NCBI GenBank assembly: GCA_028274465.1
Contig: CM051456.1
Location: 13,915,745-13,979,744 of the forward strand
Length of the DNA: 64,000 nt
Source of the DNA: Plantago ovata
Lineage: Eukaryota; Streptophyta; Magnoliopsida; Lamiales; Plantaginaceae
Reading direction: 5' to 3'
Under the pieces are notes generated by a model. The model was not told where the DNA came from. It searched no databases and saw nothing but the letters and a program-made list of their open reading frames with translations. A program made the position numbers and the translations under genes. Every line of letters begins with the position of its first letter. The first letter of the stretch is position 1. This document shows, one piece after another, positions 1 to 12,609 of the stretch.

Positions 1-59
1 GCAAATCTAACTTCCCTACTCTTACTCCTACACTATACATTTATCACCTTATAATAACT

Positions 60-215
60 CTCCAAACACAACTATACCATACCAATATAACTCCAAATAC
101 ACCTATATCAACTTTATGTCTCTATCGGAGTTCGAACCCCAACCTCTCCTTGTTATATCACGAGTCTTATTGAGGCTATCGGTTATCACCAAGCTTAGCT
201 ATAGCTATGCTCAAC
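60..215 (-). repeat. tRNA-derived SINE-like head (partial)
   Basis: On the minus strand a box-A-like stretch (TAGCTAAGCTTGGTGATAAC) is followed about 60 bp later by a good box B (GGGGTTCGAACTCC, 127-140). Both are internal RNA polymerase III promoter elements. The spacing fits a tRNA-derived SINE head. The body would run toward position 1 and may leave the window. There is no complete tRNA cloverleaf, so this is a SINE-like relic rather than a tRNA gene. Confidence 0.35.
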
Positions 216-595
216 TCTTTAGTAATAAATCAAGTTTAAAAAGTGGCTCGAGCTCAGCCTGAAATCTTAATCGATTACCATAAATTAATTAATTGTAGGA
301 TCATTATGTAGGGATGCAGATGTTCTGCCATGCAGGTAGGCTCTTTGTTACATGTTTATCAAGTTTAATTAATTTTGAAGTTATAGTTACTTAGATATAT
401 ACTTTAAAAAAAATGAATATTAATTTTAGAATTATGAGATTTCTCACCGAACCTCAAACTTGAACCGCCCTATCGTTTCTTTGAAACCAGTCCATCGCTA
501 CGGTCGGTCAGTGATTAGTCCATCACTCACTGCATGACTTTGTTTGTAGTGCCTAGTGATGAGTTATCCTTATTGTAAACGTCTAAACGACATGG
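216..595. other. intergenic, nothing recognised
   Basis: AT-rich DNA without a convincing reading frame. No gene, RNA or bounded repeat could be supported here. Confidence 0.4.
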
Positions 596-1711
596 CTGTG
601 ACAGTTATTTATTTTTTGGAGTGGCCGGCTCACTAGAGTAGAGGACTCTCAGTTACAGAATGTTCATTTATCCCTGGACACATGTGCTTCCCTCACACAC
701 ATGACCGTTTTCTTTTTCCTATACAAGTCAGTTTGATCAATATTAATATTAATAAGGTGACTTATTGAAAAACTACTCTATTAAAAAATAAGGTAATTGA
801 TTAGATACCAATCACCTTATCAGTTTTGATTCACCTTATCAATTTGTTTTGACAAATGTAATTGTCATTGTTTCAAGGGTATTGACATAGGGATTCACCT
901 ATTGGTTTACTCAACCCCTAGATTCTGTAAACAGAGCACTTAACTATCTATTTTAGTTTTACCTATTCTAACACTAATTGTTCCACAACTGTAGTTGTTT
1001 ACTTGTGCAGGAAGTTTATTAGAACGTGGAAATTATCAGATTACAAGAAGGAAGAGACTTATTCAAAGTAGAACTCAAAAAGCAAATCAAGTCTTGATAG
1101 TAAAAGGAGTTCTTGAAGAAGAAGTTTATTCCTAATTGAAGACTGAAGATTACACGTCCAGATTCATTCAAGCGTGTTTCCTGATGGCATTCGAACAAGA
1201 CATTCACTGCTATATAAAGAGGACATCGACCATAGAGAGATCACAACACGAACAATGAGAGTATTCGAGTTTGAGAGTTAGGTTCTTTTATTGTTTAGTT
1301 TTTGTGTCTTTTACACAAGTTTATATTCTAGACTTCTCTAACTGTGTATTGAAGGTAGAATAGATAGAAGGGTATTCTATATCATCTTATAGGTGACTAG
1401 TGTTGTTTTACTAAGATAGAGATTGGGAGCATACAGCGTTGTACGAACAAGTTCTTTCTTAGTTGATTTTCTGCCTTGACTGGGCATCAATCAAACCTAC
1501 AAAGCTGCTTGAAAAGTTTCAAATACAAGTTCTTATTTATATTCCGCTGTGCTTTAACTTCTATATATTATCTGTGCTAGTTCTACAGGTTTCTTACAAA
1601 TATCTGTAGAGGTTGACCTAGGTGTTCACTAAACACCGTAGTCAATTTTTGACCGTCCGACTGGTAATTTGTATCTAAAACAAATTATATTGATATTATA
1701 TTATTTCAACA
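596..1711 (+). mobile_element. LTR-like fossil, possibly a solo LTR
   Basis: A roughly 1.1 kb block begins TGTGACAG and ends TTTCAACA, giving TG...CA borders. It has a TATA box (TATATAAAGA, 1211-1220) followed by a leader-like stretch, the usual layout of a plant LTR. No coding domain lies beside it and I could not confirm a target duplication. A solo LTR of a Ty1-copia-type element is the likeliest reading. The family is inferred from layout only and the borders are approximate. Confidence 0.3.
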
Positions 1712-2606
1712 AACATACACTTCATATACATAAAAATAAAAATATAGTATATTAGCTATATAATGTTTCTTGTTTACAAGAAACTACTATAAAACTCACT
1801 AAAATTTACCCACCCCCATGGACAATTTTTAATCGGGTCAGTGTCAGGTTTGTCGAGTAGATCACACCCAATGCCCACCCCCTAAGTTGGGTTGCAAATT
1901 GTAAGACCCTTTGTCCTCCATCCAGGTCTTTTTAAGTTTTCTATCTAACCCGTTTGCTCTTGCTCCTAGCAAACGGGTTAGACAGCATTGTTTATTATTT
2001 ATTTTTTTCTTTTTATGTTTTCTTTATTATCTATCTAACCTTTGATTTTTTTTCTTTCTATGTTTCCTTTATCCTCCATCCAGGTTTTGCATTGTTTACT
2101 ATTTAACCTTTAATTTGTCATTATTTATCTTTTATATATATTCACTATTAAATTATATTAAAATACCAATTAATGTTTAAGTATTATAATTTAAGTAGTA
2201 GTAATATTTGCCGTTAAAAAAATGAAAAAAAAATAAATAGTAGTATAGTATTTAAGTATTGTACTTGTAATTTTTTATGAAGTAATGAAATTTACATTTA
2301 AACATTTAAACTGAGTATAGTATTATTATTTTTAATTTCATGATATTTTAATTAATTAATGACATTTAAACAATATAAAACGTAAAGGTTTGAAATAATA
2401 GTAAAAAGAATGAAGTAGTTTAAAAAGAAATGAAAAAATAAAATTAGAATTTGGGTAAGATAGAGTTTGAGGGTTGGAGATGAAGAGTAAGATAGAGTTA
2501 AATGTGGGTGGAATGCTGGCGTGGCGTTAGATAGTGTATGAGGGTTGGAGATGGTCTAACTGGATCCGTGAATTTTATTTTTGTTTTATAGACTGATTCA
2601 CACCCC
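1712..2606. other. intergenic AT-rich DNA
   Basis: Very AT-rich sequence. A short inverted pair lies around AGCAAACGGGTTAG and AACCCGTTTGCT (about 1945-1980), but no gene or complete element was recognised. Confidence 0.4.
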
Positions 2607-2843
2607 CTTGCCGTTTCATTAAGAAGTTCCTAAGGGAACTATTCATTTCCGACCTTTGACCACGCATAACTCCTAAATTACATTAGAGAAAAATATAATA
2701 AAATTATATTATGAAATTAAATGGAGTATATTTTCATAATCAACTTTAGTTTATATTGATACAGTTTAATTTAAAAGTTATACGTTGTCAAAGGTCCCAA
2801 TGAATAGTCTAATTAGGAAATTTTTAATGAAAACGGAGGAAGT
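2607..2843. mobile_element. Stowaway-like MITE, copy 1
   Basis: Inverted ends CCGTTTCATTAAGAAGTTCC (left) and AATGAAAACGGAGGAAGTA (right) enclose about 235 bp with no coding capacity. The interior is itself palindromic: CTTTGACCACGCATAACTCC on the left is mirrored by a matching stretch on the right. The same family recurs at 21883-22124 and 36060-36302. TIR type and TA-ending borders fit Tc1/mariner-derived Stowaway MITEs. Confidence 0.75.
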
Positions 2844-3078
2844 AATTCAGATTCTTTGCAACACCATTACTTTACATTAAAAAAATTGATCCAGTCAAAG
2901 GTATAATAAGCTTTATGACCTTAATTAAAAGAGAAAAAGACCCGTACTAATAGAGAGAGATGTTTAGTGTTTAGACCGAGCATTTTCCCTCCTGTCAAGA
3001 AGGAAATGACTATAGTGGTGGTATACGTATAGAAGAAATCTTCCAAGATTTTCATCCAGTTGAAAGTCAAAATGAACC

Positions 3079-3681
3079 AATTTTTTTTTTTAAATCAAAC
3101 AAAAATTTTATTTAGCACACAGTATAAGAGGGGTATACCCCAATGGGGATACAAGGCGTATCACAGAAAACCGAATACAAGAGAGAGTTCACATAGTCAA
3201 TGAGACTATTGGAAATATCAAACCGTACGAAACCCCAAGGACTCTAGCTACGCTATGATCCCTGGAAAATCTAAAACTGAACACCGAACCGTACAAAATG
3301 GCCTTTCGAACTCCAGTACCAAGATTGTGATCCGAAACCAATGATACGCGCCAATACTCCCATAGGTCCCATGGCGATGATGCAGCATCGCAACCCCACT
3401 TCCAACTCATATGAGTAACAGTCGGCACCGAACAGTTTCCGTTTGATATCAACCCTCTCGCTTAGTGAAACGGAAAGTGAAAAATATCCTCCAAACAAAA
3501 TACCAAATCCAAGCCAAACCCAATAAGTATGTACCTGTCCGTCCCTGTCACACAACAACACTACCTCGATAATCATAATGAAATAAGGATTAAAAAAGAA
3601 TACCACCCTAAACAATCCAACCTTAGTTCAAGTCATATATCGCCTTAACTTTCAAATGAATGGTAGAGAAACTTTTCTTGG
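3079..3681 (-). mobile_element. 5'-truncated A-tailed retroposon (LINE-type)
   Basis: An exact 11-bp direct repeat, CAAAATGAACC, flanks this block (3068-3078 and 3682-3692). Immediately inside the left copy is a T run that reads as a poly(A) tail on the minus strand, preceded by AATAAAATTTTTGTTTGATT. A-tail plus target-site duplication is the signature of target-primed reverse transcription. No reverse transcriptase domain is visible in about 600 bp, so this is either the 3' end of an L1-type LINE or a non-coding retroposon. The short minus-strand reading frames inside it resemble nothing I know. Confidence 0.6.
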
Positions 3682-3692
3682 CAAAATGAACC

Positions 3693-4090
3693 GCATTATT
3701 CCCAAATAAATAGTTCAAGTCATATCACATTCTTAATTATAAGAGTTAGTAGATGTAGATCCATGGAGTAGAAAAGTACTTGTCACTTTTATTTTGTATC
3801 CCATGATTATGTCAAAATATATTCAGTCCGCCTTACTACGCTCTAGTACGAACTATGATGATCTTGGACATATCATTATGAAGTTTGAATAGTTTCCGAA
3901 CCTACAAAAGACTTTGTTATGGGTCACATCTCAGAACCTTCGAATATTATGAAGGAACAAAGCTCAACATAGAAGATACACCACAAAGATATTAAAGGTA
4001 CACCCCGATAGTGTCACCATGAAGGTACGAAACGTACACTCTGACGTATTGTGTAACACGTACAATTAAGAAGATTGGATTTGGACCAAG
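3693..4090. other. intergenic, nothing recognised
   Basis: No reading frame or bounded repeat could be supported here. It may belong to the LTR-like fossil that follows. Confidence 0.3.
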
Positions 4091-4985
4091 CCCTCTAAAG
4101 TCAACATCAGATCCAGTTGTTCAGCTCAAAGAGGTACAATTGGCATTGATGTTACTAAAATATGTACATTCTCGTCCTAGTTCGTCAACATGCGAATTAG
4201 GGCGACCCAGACTATCCGAAGCTTAGTATCTGTGTGAGTGCCATCGGCGTGAGTAACAATATACCGAGTAGGTCGATCCCTCGAATATATTGGTACATCC
4301 GGACACATATATGCACCTACGGGTTCCTAGGCTCAGGAATGAAGGGTGTAAGGGAAATCGCCTGCAAAAGCTTTACGAGCCAGGGCCTCAACGGTACACA
4401 CCGGAGACTGCGGATTTGCATGCTTTCGAGGCTTGATATCCGAGGTTCAACATCTAACCTCTATAAAGGGCCACAACATATGTACCCGGATGTGCCGACT
4501 ACAACTAAAAGCACAAAAAAAAGTGGATAAGAACAAAGACATATATTTATCTTACATTAATATGGGCCAAGCTCATATCTGCCAAGGTTAAGCCTACCAA
4601 CCACATACATGTGTGGACACTTGGCAAACAGTTGTGGTGGCAACGATATGTGCTTCTCCAACATCTATAAAAGGAGTGGTTCAAAAGAGAAAAATAAGGT
4701 GAAAAACACATTAGGGCAACACTCTAAAAAAAAATCACTCTACATGTACAATCTTGAGTCTTCTTGGTAGGAAGAACTCTTGAGCAACAACAAGAAATAC
4801 TCTTGGAACATAACCTTTTGTTGATTATGATATTGCTTCACACACCTTCACTACGTGAGCAAGGTAGGCTCTCATCCACATTAGAGTAAAGCCTCATATC
4901 ACCGGTTTGACAATACGACATATCGAAAATTCACTGTACACCCCCCCCCCCCCCCCGGCCACCCACACACACCTACAGGTAGATA
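4091..4985 (+). mobile_element. LTR-like fossil, probably Ty3/gypsy
   Basis: Non-coding sequence of higher GC than its surroundings with a TATA box (TATAAAAG, 4666-4673) and a leader-like tail, resembling the promoter end of a plant gypsy LTR. A run of 16 C lies at 4941-4956. Borders were not resolved and no complete element is present. The family is inferred from general layout. Confidence 0.3.
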
Positions 4986-5560
4986 TGGAAGCAGCTTGAT
5001 CAAGAAGTCTGGCGAACCAGCTCAATGGGAAAATACAGTTCAGTCAGCAGCCAGTCAACCAAACGTCCAACCGTAGTCCAGCCCTCTGCCCAACCTCAGT
5101 CGAATTCCGATAGGCTCTCAGATATCAGTTCCGGATGCCCATCTAGGCGATTTAGGGCTCACGTTTCACGCTTTCTCTCAAGGGAAAATCACATTCTATC
5201 AAGCATCACTCAATTGGACCGACTTATGACTTAACGGTTCTATATAAATAGCACAGATCCCAAAAAGTCACCAACAACACAATTCCTTCAACCAACAACT
5301 CTCCAACTACTATTCTCATGTGTTCCTCTAATAATTACTCTCTTTACACACACTTCACTTCCAATCATATATTGGGTTGGATTATCAACCGCCCTCAGGT
5401 AAAGTCTCTATATCCTGATTTGATCGTACGGCAAAATCGATCATATTGCAGTAGTCCTCCACCCTCTCCCTCCAATATTAGCGTGATTTCACGTAGTTCC
5501 AGTTTAACATGGAAGATCAAGTCTCAAAGTATTCAAGTATGGTACTGAAGAATTAAAGAT
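4986..5560 (+). mobile_element. LTR-like fossil related to the 35.3-36.0 kb copy
   Basis: Shares a recognisable order of motifs with 35320-35960: ATTGGACCGACT, a GGTTCT stretch, a TATA box (5241-5250), then GTAAAGTCTCT, TTTGATC, ACGRCAAAATCGA and ATATTGCA. Two diverged copies of one promoter-bearing repeat are the simplest explanation, most likely LTR fragments of a gypsy-type element. It is old, judging by the divergence between copies, and has no intact coding domain. Confidence 0.35.
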
Positions 5561-7556
5561 TTAGTTTGTAGACCTATTTCATCTTCTTGAAACTTGTACG
5601 TCAATAATTTAGGGAAAATTACACCACACACCCAGTATCATCTTCAAAACAAATTACTCTTAGTAGTCCAGCACTTGACCTAAACTATCTCACTCTTCTT
5701 GTAAAGATCTTATTTAAAGTCATACGAGTATCATATATTTTTAACTTATCCTGAAATTCTTTAACTTTGTCATACATTTTTAGTCACATCCATGGTGACC
5801 ACTCTCGTTTCTCTGTTCTCTTTTAACTCTTGAAACTTGAAAATTACTTTAATTGAATAGAAGTGGAGGTCACAAAATCTTATATCTCCGTCATGGTAGT
5901 CATGGTAATCTCTTTTAATCTTTAAACCTCTTTAAACACGTGCACTAGAAACCCAAACTTGTCGCCATACTTGAGGTGATGTTTTAACTTAATTCTTACT
6001 CGACTTTTAATGCTTCTTACATGAATGTGTGCTACTGTGATCAGAACCGCCGGCGATTGAAGTTGAGATATTTCAAATGGTTGATTGGTAGATTTTATAG
6101 GAAAGTTGAAATAATATAAATATCATGAATTCTGGGCAATCAATCAGTTGCCAATCATTCTGTACATGCATTAAGAAGAGTAATGGATGGACAAGAATCA
6201 AATACAAATAAAGATAGTCGTCTGCGATTGGAAGGGATGGACTCATCCAAGCCCTCTCCCTCAGCTTACAAAATTGACCACGCATTTGTTTTTTGTAATG
6301 TCCAACTTTACCCTAAAATCCAAACCGAAAAAAAGATAGAATTCACGGTACATAGAATGTTAGAGATATAATTAAAGTTGATATACTATTATTATTATTG
6401 TCGAAAGTGGAACTTAAATTGATTATTATGTGAGGGCATGCAGATTGACCTTTCCGACCACCCTATGGTATGTTCTTATCTACAAGTTAATAAGTCCATT
6501 CGATTTCGATCATCCATCCAATTACATGCAACAGTATTATATCTATACTCATCGAACTTTGGCTCATATATATTTAATTAATCAATTAATTAACCCCATC
6601 ATTCTTTGTTTCTTGTCTTTAAGTTCATACCTGACCTGACCCTTCACTGATCGATACAAGAGTTAATTTTCACGAGGAAAGACGGCGAGAGTAAAACCAA
6701 AATGCATTGGACGGTACTCCGAGATTCATTCCACACCGGCCATTTTAAGTTTCAGGCTAGTTTTGAATATCCTGATTCCTAAAGTTTTCTCATTTAATGT
6801 ACAGTTTCATCGTCACTGGTTCTTAAAAAACTTGTTTAGTCGTAACTCAACAAAACGAGTACGATCTAGTTTTTTTAAGTATCTTGAAGTCGATCTTTTC
6901 ACTTGGTGTAGGGGTGGTCGTGGTACGTAGTGGTCATCTGATCTTACCAAGTTGCAACGTACCGGAGGAGGAACAAGACCAGCGTGATCTAGTTTCAATA
7001 TTTTTTTTTCTTATGGAAATTGACAATGTTGTGGACTTCGGCATACTTTGTAGTGTACAATGTTGAATATTCAAGAATCGCCTAAAAAAAGAGTCATTGT
7101 TATTTTTCTTTTACTTTTTTTTTAGTTACGTATATATTAATGGAGTGGTGGATTTGGCTTGGGTGGTGAACAGTTTTGAATTTTGTAAGATTTGTACGTG
7201 TTTGATTTCTGTAAAGTTATCTTTTTCATTTAAAAAAAAAAGAAATATACCCACACATTACAAATATTATTTGTTTACAGCAATATTACAGCTTTACCAT
7301 CAAAGTTCACTTTAACCACTACATTAACCTACCCCACTAATTTTTAAAACTCCACATTAGTTTTAGTCGGTAATATTTTACGGGATGGATGGATCGAGTA
7401 AGTAGTATCCAAGTACGACCAGTATGTTTGGCTTTGTAGTGTACTTTTTGTGTATTTTTATTGTCTAATCCATCTCCAAATTAACAATAAAGTTGATACT
7501 AGGCTAATTTCAAGATAGAGAAATCCATTTCTAAATCAGATCCAAACATACCTGGG
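5561..7556. other. 2 kb intergenic stretch
   Basis: AT-rich DNA with only short, unconvincing reading frames on either strand. I see no domain, splice-supported gene or bounded transposon here. Confidence 0.4.
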
Positions 7557-8423
7557 TAAAATCCATTTTTAGTACTTCAAAGTAAGACATGTCCAATTTG
7601 TATACTCCAAATTGGTTGTGTCCAAATTAAATACTCTAATGTAACACCATGTCCAATTTATATATTTTTTCAATTTTTACAGGAAATAGTGCAATACACG
7701 CTCGCGTGAAGAACACTCGCCAACCAGAAGAACTGAATTTTTACATGTCCAATTAATTTTTATTTTTTTTTTAAATTGAATCAGAAGAACTTTTATACAA
7801 TGTCGTTAAAATGTTCGTATTATTTAGCATCACTTTTATGCCACTTTGGAAAAAGAAAAAATAACACCAATACAATAAATCTTCTTTTTTCAAATTCATT
7901 GTACCACAATTTATTACCAAAATAGGTGAGCTTTGTACATTACTTCACTCATCATAGTTGAGAAATACTTAGTCGAAATGGTTTTATAATTTTGGTTCGT
8001 TGCCTTCAACTTCGTCGGAATCTTCTTCTCCATGGGGTTCTTCTTCTTCGTAGCGCCTAGTAGGCTTCTCCGACTTCTTCTTCATTGCAGCCGGCTTGAG
8101 TAGTCGGGATTGAATATTGGGTTATGGTTTTTAGAGCTGAATTGACATGGGAGAAGGTAAGAAACGAGTGGATCGATTGGAGAAGGAAGAAGAAATGGTT
8201 TTGAAATTTTAGTTGACTGGCGTTTTCTAGTTGACTCAGGTTATTAATGATTTTATTCTTTGAATCTTAATATGGTGTGTGTAATACATGTGTGTTTAGT
8301 TTCTAAAAATGTCATTTTCTAAATTGGATAAGGTGTTACAATAGAATATCTAAATTTGACATAACCAATTTGAAATATATAAATTGAATATGTATCATTT
8401 TGGAGTACCAAAAATGAATTTTA
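7557..8423 (-). mobile_element. long-TIR DNA transposon carrying a gene fragment (Pack-MULE-like)
   Basis: About 110 bp at each end are inverted copies of one another: AAAATCCATTTTTAGTAC on the left answers AAAATTCATTTTTGGTAC read from the right. CCAATTTGTATACTCCAAATTGG and GTAACACC-ATGTCCAATT are also mirrored. Long degenerate TIRs without a transposase fit a non-autonomous Mutator-like element. Between the TIRs lies GC-richer sequence with a small minus-strand reading frame (7984-8085), the pattern seen when such elements pick up host gene pieces. I could not confirm a 9-bp target duplication. Confidence 0.55.
7984..8085 (-). pseudogene. 33-codon captured gene fragment, acidic/basic
   Basis: Reads M-KKKSEKPTRRYEEEEPH... 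followed by an acidic stretch (GEEDSDEVEGNE) and a stop. It is preceded by a pyrimidine/AC-rich leader and followed by AT-rich element sequence. The composition, a basic start then an acidic run, resembles the N-terminal tail of a nuclear protein. It is too short to name. It sits centrally between the long inverted repeats of the element, so I read it as the first exon of a host gene picked up by the transposon. Whether it is transcribed cannot be told from sequence. Confidence 0.35.
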
Positions 8424-10020
8424 TATCGTACATTTTGTCTGAAAAAATAACATCGTCTCAGAAACTCTGGCCTCATCCAGTCTTCTCTTTGTCATGGCGT
8501 ATATCAAAATATTGGAATTTATTTGTGATTGTCATTGAGATCGAGGGGGCCAAATGTCTGCTAAATTCATTTGAAATTTGAAATGTGAATTTGATCATTA
8601 ATCAATCATCAATCACGGGTTGAAACTCAACATAAACGGATGTCATATCATATAGACATATACCATTCGATTTGGGCCAACATATTTTCTATGGTATCAA
8701 ACGAGACCACCACCATTTGCATTTCAATGTAATAATGAGAGAATGTGCGAAAATAGTGAATTACAGTAAGTTAGGGGTAATTAATTTGTTTTGTCATAAT
8801 CTTAATTATTAGTGGTATGGTATGGTTCCAAATAGTACAGTAACCAATCAGTGCTCCCACTAAAGGAAACAACAAAATTAATTAAGTTGCACACTAACTA
8901 ATTAAACTATTGCTACAGATGATGCATTTTAGCTTTAGAATATATATCAGAAGAAGAAGACTGCAATAATTAAAAGTTCCATTTCATCATTTTCCTTCAA
9001 TAGTTCTGTATAGTGTATAGTACCCTATCTGTTGTTGAAGCTAAGTCAACTATGGATATCAGATATGTATGTTATATATCACACAAACACAATCAATCAA
9101 GTGTCGAGATGATCATTATGTTTCAACATGCACCCTAATCCATTTCCATGGAGTATGACAAAACAACCACACTGTTCGATCTTTATATACAAAAGGTATC
9201 CAAAATAATATCAGCGCGCTGCAGCATATCTCTTGACTTGTCCCATCCTCGAATTTTTTGTGGTGCTTCCAATTTCCAATGGTACTCAATGAGTACTACT
9301 CATAAGTCATAGTTATTCACTTGCTTGGGTTGCCTTTCTAATAAAATAATACAATACTCCTTTAATAAAATGGATTAGGGTGTATATTTATATGTCACAA
9401 TACGACTCATTATTTACGCTTAGATGAAATAAGAAGATGACTTTATGTATCTCTGTGTTTTACTTTTGTTGGTGAGCCATCACGGTTCTTTTTCTGTCGT
9501 TGTTCTGAATCTGCGTGAAGCGGCCAATTCTCCCTTTCTAATCGATCCATACATGAGGACGCACAATCCGTGGAGATCACGACAATCTGACGAAAAATGC
9601 ACCAACGCTAATGTCATGACCCCCTACAGAAACCTACTAGGCTGCTACGTTGTAGGCAAGGTGGAGGATAAGAAGCTACTACCATCTGCACTTTAGTCCC
9701 CTAGACTGCTTCTTTTTTTTAAAAGAGGATGGTCTTTATAGTGATTTTGGATATTAAATGACACAATTAAATTCCATAAACTTCATTTGTTCCTCTGAAA
9801 AAAAAAAAAAAAAAGAAAAAAAAAGACGATAACTGGGCTTACTAATGGGATGTCTAACCCAAAACTAGATCCATGGGCTTGGTGGAAATTAACCAGACCA
9901 AAATAGAAGGCCCAAAATCACTCACTGGACTGAAATACCAGATCTCTTGTACTCATCAGTTCTGGTAATCCAATCCAACCAAATATCAATCAACGCAGGC
10001 AATTCAATTCACTTCTTCCT
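8424..10020. other. intergenic, includes VHA-c'' upstream region
   Basis: AT-rich DNA. An 83-codon plus-strand frame at 9445-9696 starts with a hydrophobic, signal-peptide-like stretch but resembles no family I know and has no supporting features. Poly(A)-rich tract at about 9798-9825. A GAAGAA repeat at about 10030-10050 probably lies in the 5' UTR of the VHA-c'' gene. Confidence 0.35.
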
Positions 10021-10124
10021 GGTCGTGGTGAAGAAGAAGAAGAAGAAGAAAAATTACAGTAGCGCGATAAGGAACAAAGGAAGTAAAAGATAAAATCACA
10101 ATTTTGTCAAGTGTAGCAAGCAGG

Positions 10125-12329
10125 ATGGTGACGTCATCGGGTTCATGGTTGCAAGCTCTGGTTCGGATCTCCCCTTATACTTTTGCTTCCGTTGGCATCG
10201 CCCTCTCTATTGGCGTTTCTGTCCTTGGCGCTGCCTGGTACATATTTTGTTGATTTTGTTGAATTTGTTTAGCTCTGTGAATCAGTGATTGAATGTGTGT
10301 AGTATGTGTGCAGGGGGATCTATATTACTGGGAGTAGCTTGATTGGTGCTGCAATCAAAGCCCCTCGCATTACTTCTAAGAACCTAATCAGGTTGGTTCC
10401 TGCTGCTTCTTCTCGCCATCAGTTTTTACTTGATTTAGATTCCATGCCAATGCTGTAAACCTTTATATTCCTTGTCTGCAATAATTCAACTGTTAATCTA
10501 GGTTGATTCAGCTGATTAGGTTTTGGTTTTGTAACAATTTGGCTATTTCATGCTCATCGAGAAAACGGCGTGTGTGATGATATGATATCTATGATGGTTT
10601 TTCCATGGTGTGGGTTGGCAGATAGAACTTACAAGTTTAGATTAGAATGCTGGTGTTAGGACTTAGAAGTAGAGCTGAAACATGTACCAGTAGGCAGTAG
10701 TACAGTATAAGAGAGTACGAAACTGAGCTTGAACTCTAGTATAATTTACTTTTCCGATTTTGATAACAATAGCATTTTATTCAGCTTAAATGTCTACGTT
10801 CGTTGGTGGATCATCAACATTCTTTTGACCTTAGAAGTATCAAGCAATTGCATTTGAGTTGGCTTAATGTCTGTGTTTTTATCATTAAAAGTATCAAGTA
10901 GCATTCCGCTCTCCTGCTGCTTTACAAATTTGGCATGCACTCTACATATGTCATGTCCTGGTTGGCTGTGTTGGTTCTTGCATTAGCTGGGCTTTTGTGA
11001 TTCCGTGGCCCTTTTTTCCTCATTAACCTGTTACCACCTGCATCACCTCTTCTTGGTCAGCCTGCATTGTACAACCAAATTCCAATCCATGGCTCGTCAC
11101 ACAATTGTGGTTGCTGTGTTTCAGACTACTTAGTAAATTGTGTTTTTCGTCTGCCTTCATTGTGGTCTCGTACCCATACCCAGTTACATTGACATAATGA
11201 CAAGTGAATGTTAGGTTGACATACCCAAATGGGGTATTTTATTTCCATTTCCATTGAGACACCCAAATTAAGTATATAGCGCATTTCAAATGGGACGGAG
11301 GGGAGTAGATGTTTCATTCGGTTCATTACCTGCATGGCTTTGTTATTGCATAAAATATCCCTTTACGTATCATTTTCTGGATCTTTATACTCTATTTGGA
11401 TATAGGATAGAAGAATAAGGGCCAACTGAAGATTAATATGGAAGACTAATATTACCCCTTTAATTCTGGAGCAATAGCTATTTAATTCTTGAGACCCTTC
11501 AAATATCACATTTGATCAAAATTGATCAGTGTTTTCTTGTAGAAAAGAAGTTTGGGTAGGGATATCTCTGTCAAGTTTCTATCTGTTACTCCTCTGCCCC
11601 GACTGTTTAACATTTTTGTGTTACTTCACGACTCATTGAAATTGGAACTGTGAATAGAGTGATCTTCCTGCTTAGTTTGCCTAGGTTACTCCGCAGAACG
11701 TGACGCTCCATTCCACTATTACTTACCTCCTAATGTGATAACTGGGGCACAATCTTGCATATGTCTTGTACTTATGTTATTCATTGTCATTAATTAGCAT
11801 AGTGTCTATATTATTCATGGCTTATCATATAACTGTGAGCTCATCTGAACCCCATTGTTCTTTCAGTGTTATTTTCTGTGAGGCTGTTGCTATATATGGA
11901 GTTATTGTGGCTATCATTCTTCAGACCAAGTTGGAGAGTGTTCCTTCATCAAAGATGTATGATCCAGAATCCCTAAGAGCAGGCTATGCTATTTTTGCAT
12001 CCGGAATCATTGTGGGTTTTGCTAATCTTGTGTGTGGGTAAGTTTTAATATCAGTATCTGCTTTCTTTAGTCTAATCTAACACAATGTACTTGATGTTTG
12101 AACTTTATAGCTACCACTTGAGCACTCTTTGATCTCTGTTTTCTGTTTACTTTTGCAAAGGGTGTGTGTCGGGATCATTGGAAGCAGCTGTGCGTTATCT
12201 GATGCACAAAACTCAACGCTTTTTGTTAAGATCCTCGTGATTGAGATATTTGGCAGTGCACTTGGACTATTTGGTGTGATTGTGGGCATTATCATGTCCG
12301 CTCAAGCAACATGGCCAACTAGGGCTTAA
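10125..12329 (+). CDS. VHA-c'': V-type proton ATPase proteolipid subunit c''
   Basis: Encodes the c'' proteolipid of the membrane Vo rotor of the vacuolar/endomembrane H+-ATPase, which carries protons across the membrane as the ring turns. Coding exons 10125-10237, 10314-10391, 11867-12037 and 12161-12329 have GT/AG borders and sum to 531 bp, giving 176 residues, close to the usual size of about 180. Four hydrophobic helices are visible: residues about 17-42, 63-84, 103-131 and 142-169. Glu69 in FCEAVAIYG and Glu149 in [10 protein letters not shown] are the membrane-embedded acidic residues expected in c''. The start follows a GA-rich leader. Intron 2 (1.47 kb) holds a MITE-like end (GGGACGGAGGGGAGTA) near 11294-11309. 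The gene looks intact and functional. Confidence 0.95.
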
Positions 12330-12554
12330 CTACGTCAACTTTTCCTTGAATCATTGATCTTCAGTATATGTAATGATTTATCGCCACTTTTTTGTGTTTT
12401 CAATATCTATTTATCGATTTTTTTGTGTTTCTCCTATAGATGAGAACCTGGTAGAGAACAAGAGGAACTTAACCATGTGTCCATGTGACATTTTGGTTGT
12501 GTATGTAATGCTTCCAAGAAATAAAAATTTTGATCACTGGGATCAGTATTCTCC

Positions 12555-12608
12555 TGTACAGAGGTTGATAATATGTGCTCTTGTACAGTGGTTGATAATA
12601 TGTGCCGT
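12555..12608 (+). repeat. 27-bp tandem duplication downstream of VHA-c''
   Basis: The unit TGTACAGAGGTTGATAATAT plus a few bases occurs twice in a row with two or three differences, about 230 bp after the stop codon. It probably lies in or just after the 3' UTR. A simple local duplication is the likely cause. Confidence 0.6.
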
Positions 12609-12609
12609 G

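Noticed and set aside
3189-3615. Two minus-strand frames of 87 and 114 codons
   Set aside because: They lie inside the A-tailed retroposon, overlap each other and show no known domain.
9445-9696. 83-codon frame with a hydrophobic start, possible secreted peptide
   Set aside because: No family match, no promoter or splice support, and AT-rich intergenic context. Chance frame more likely.
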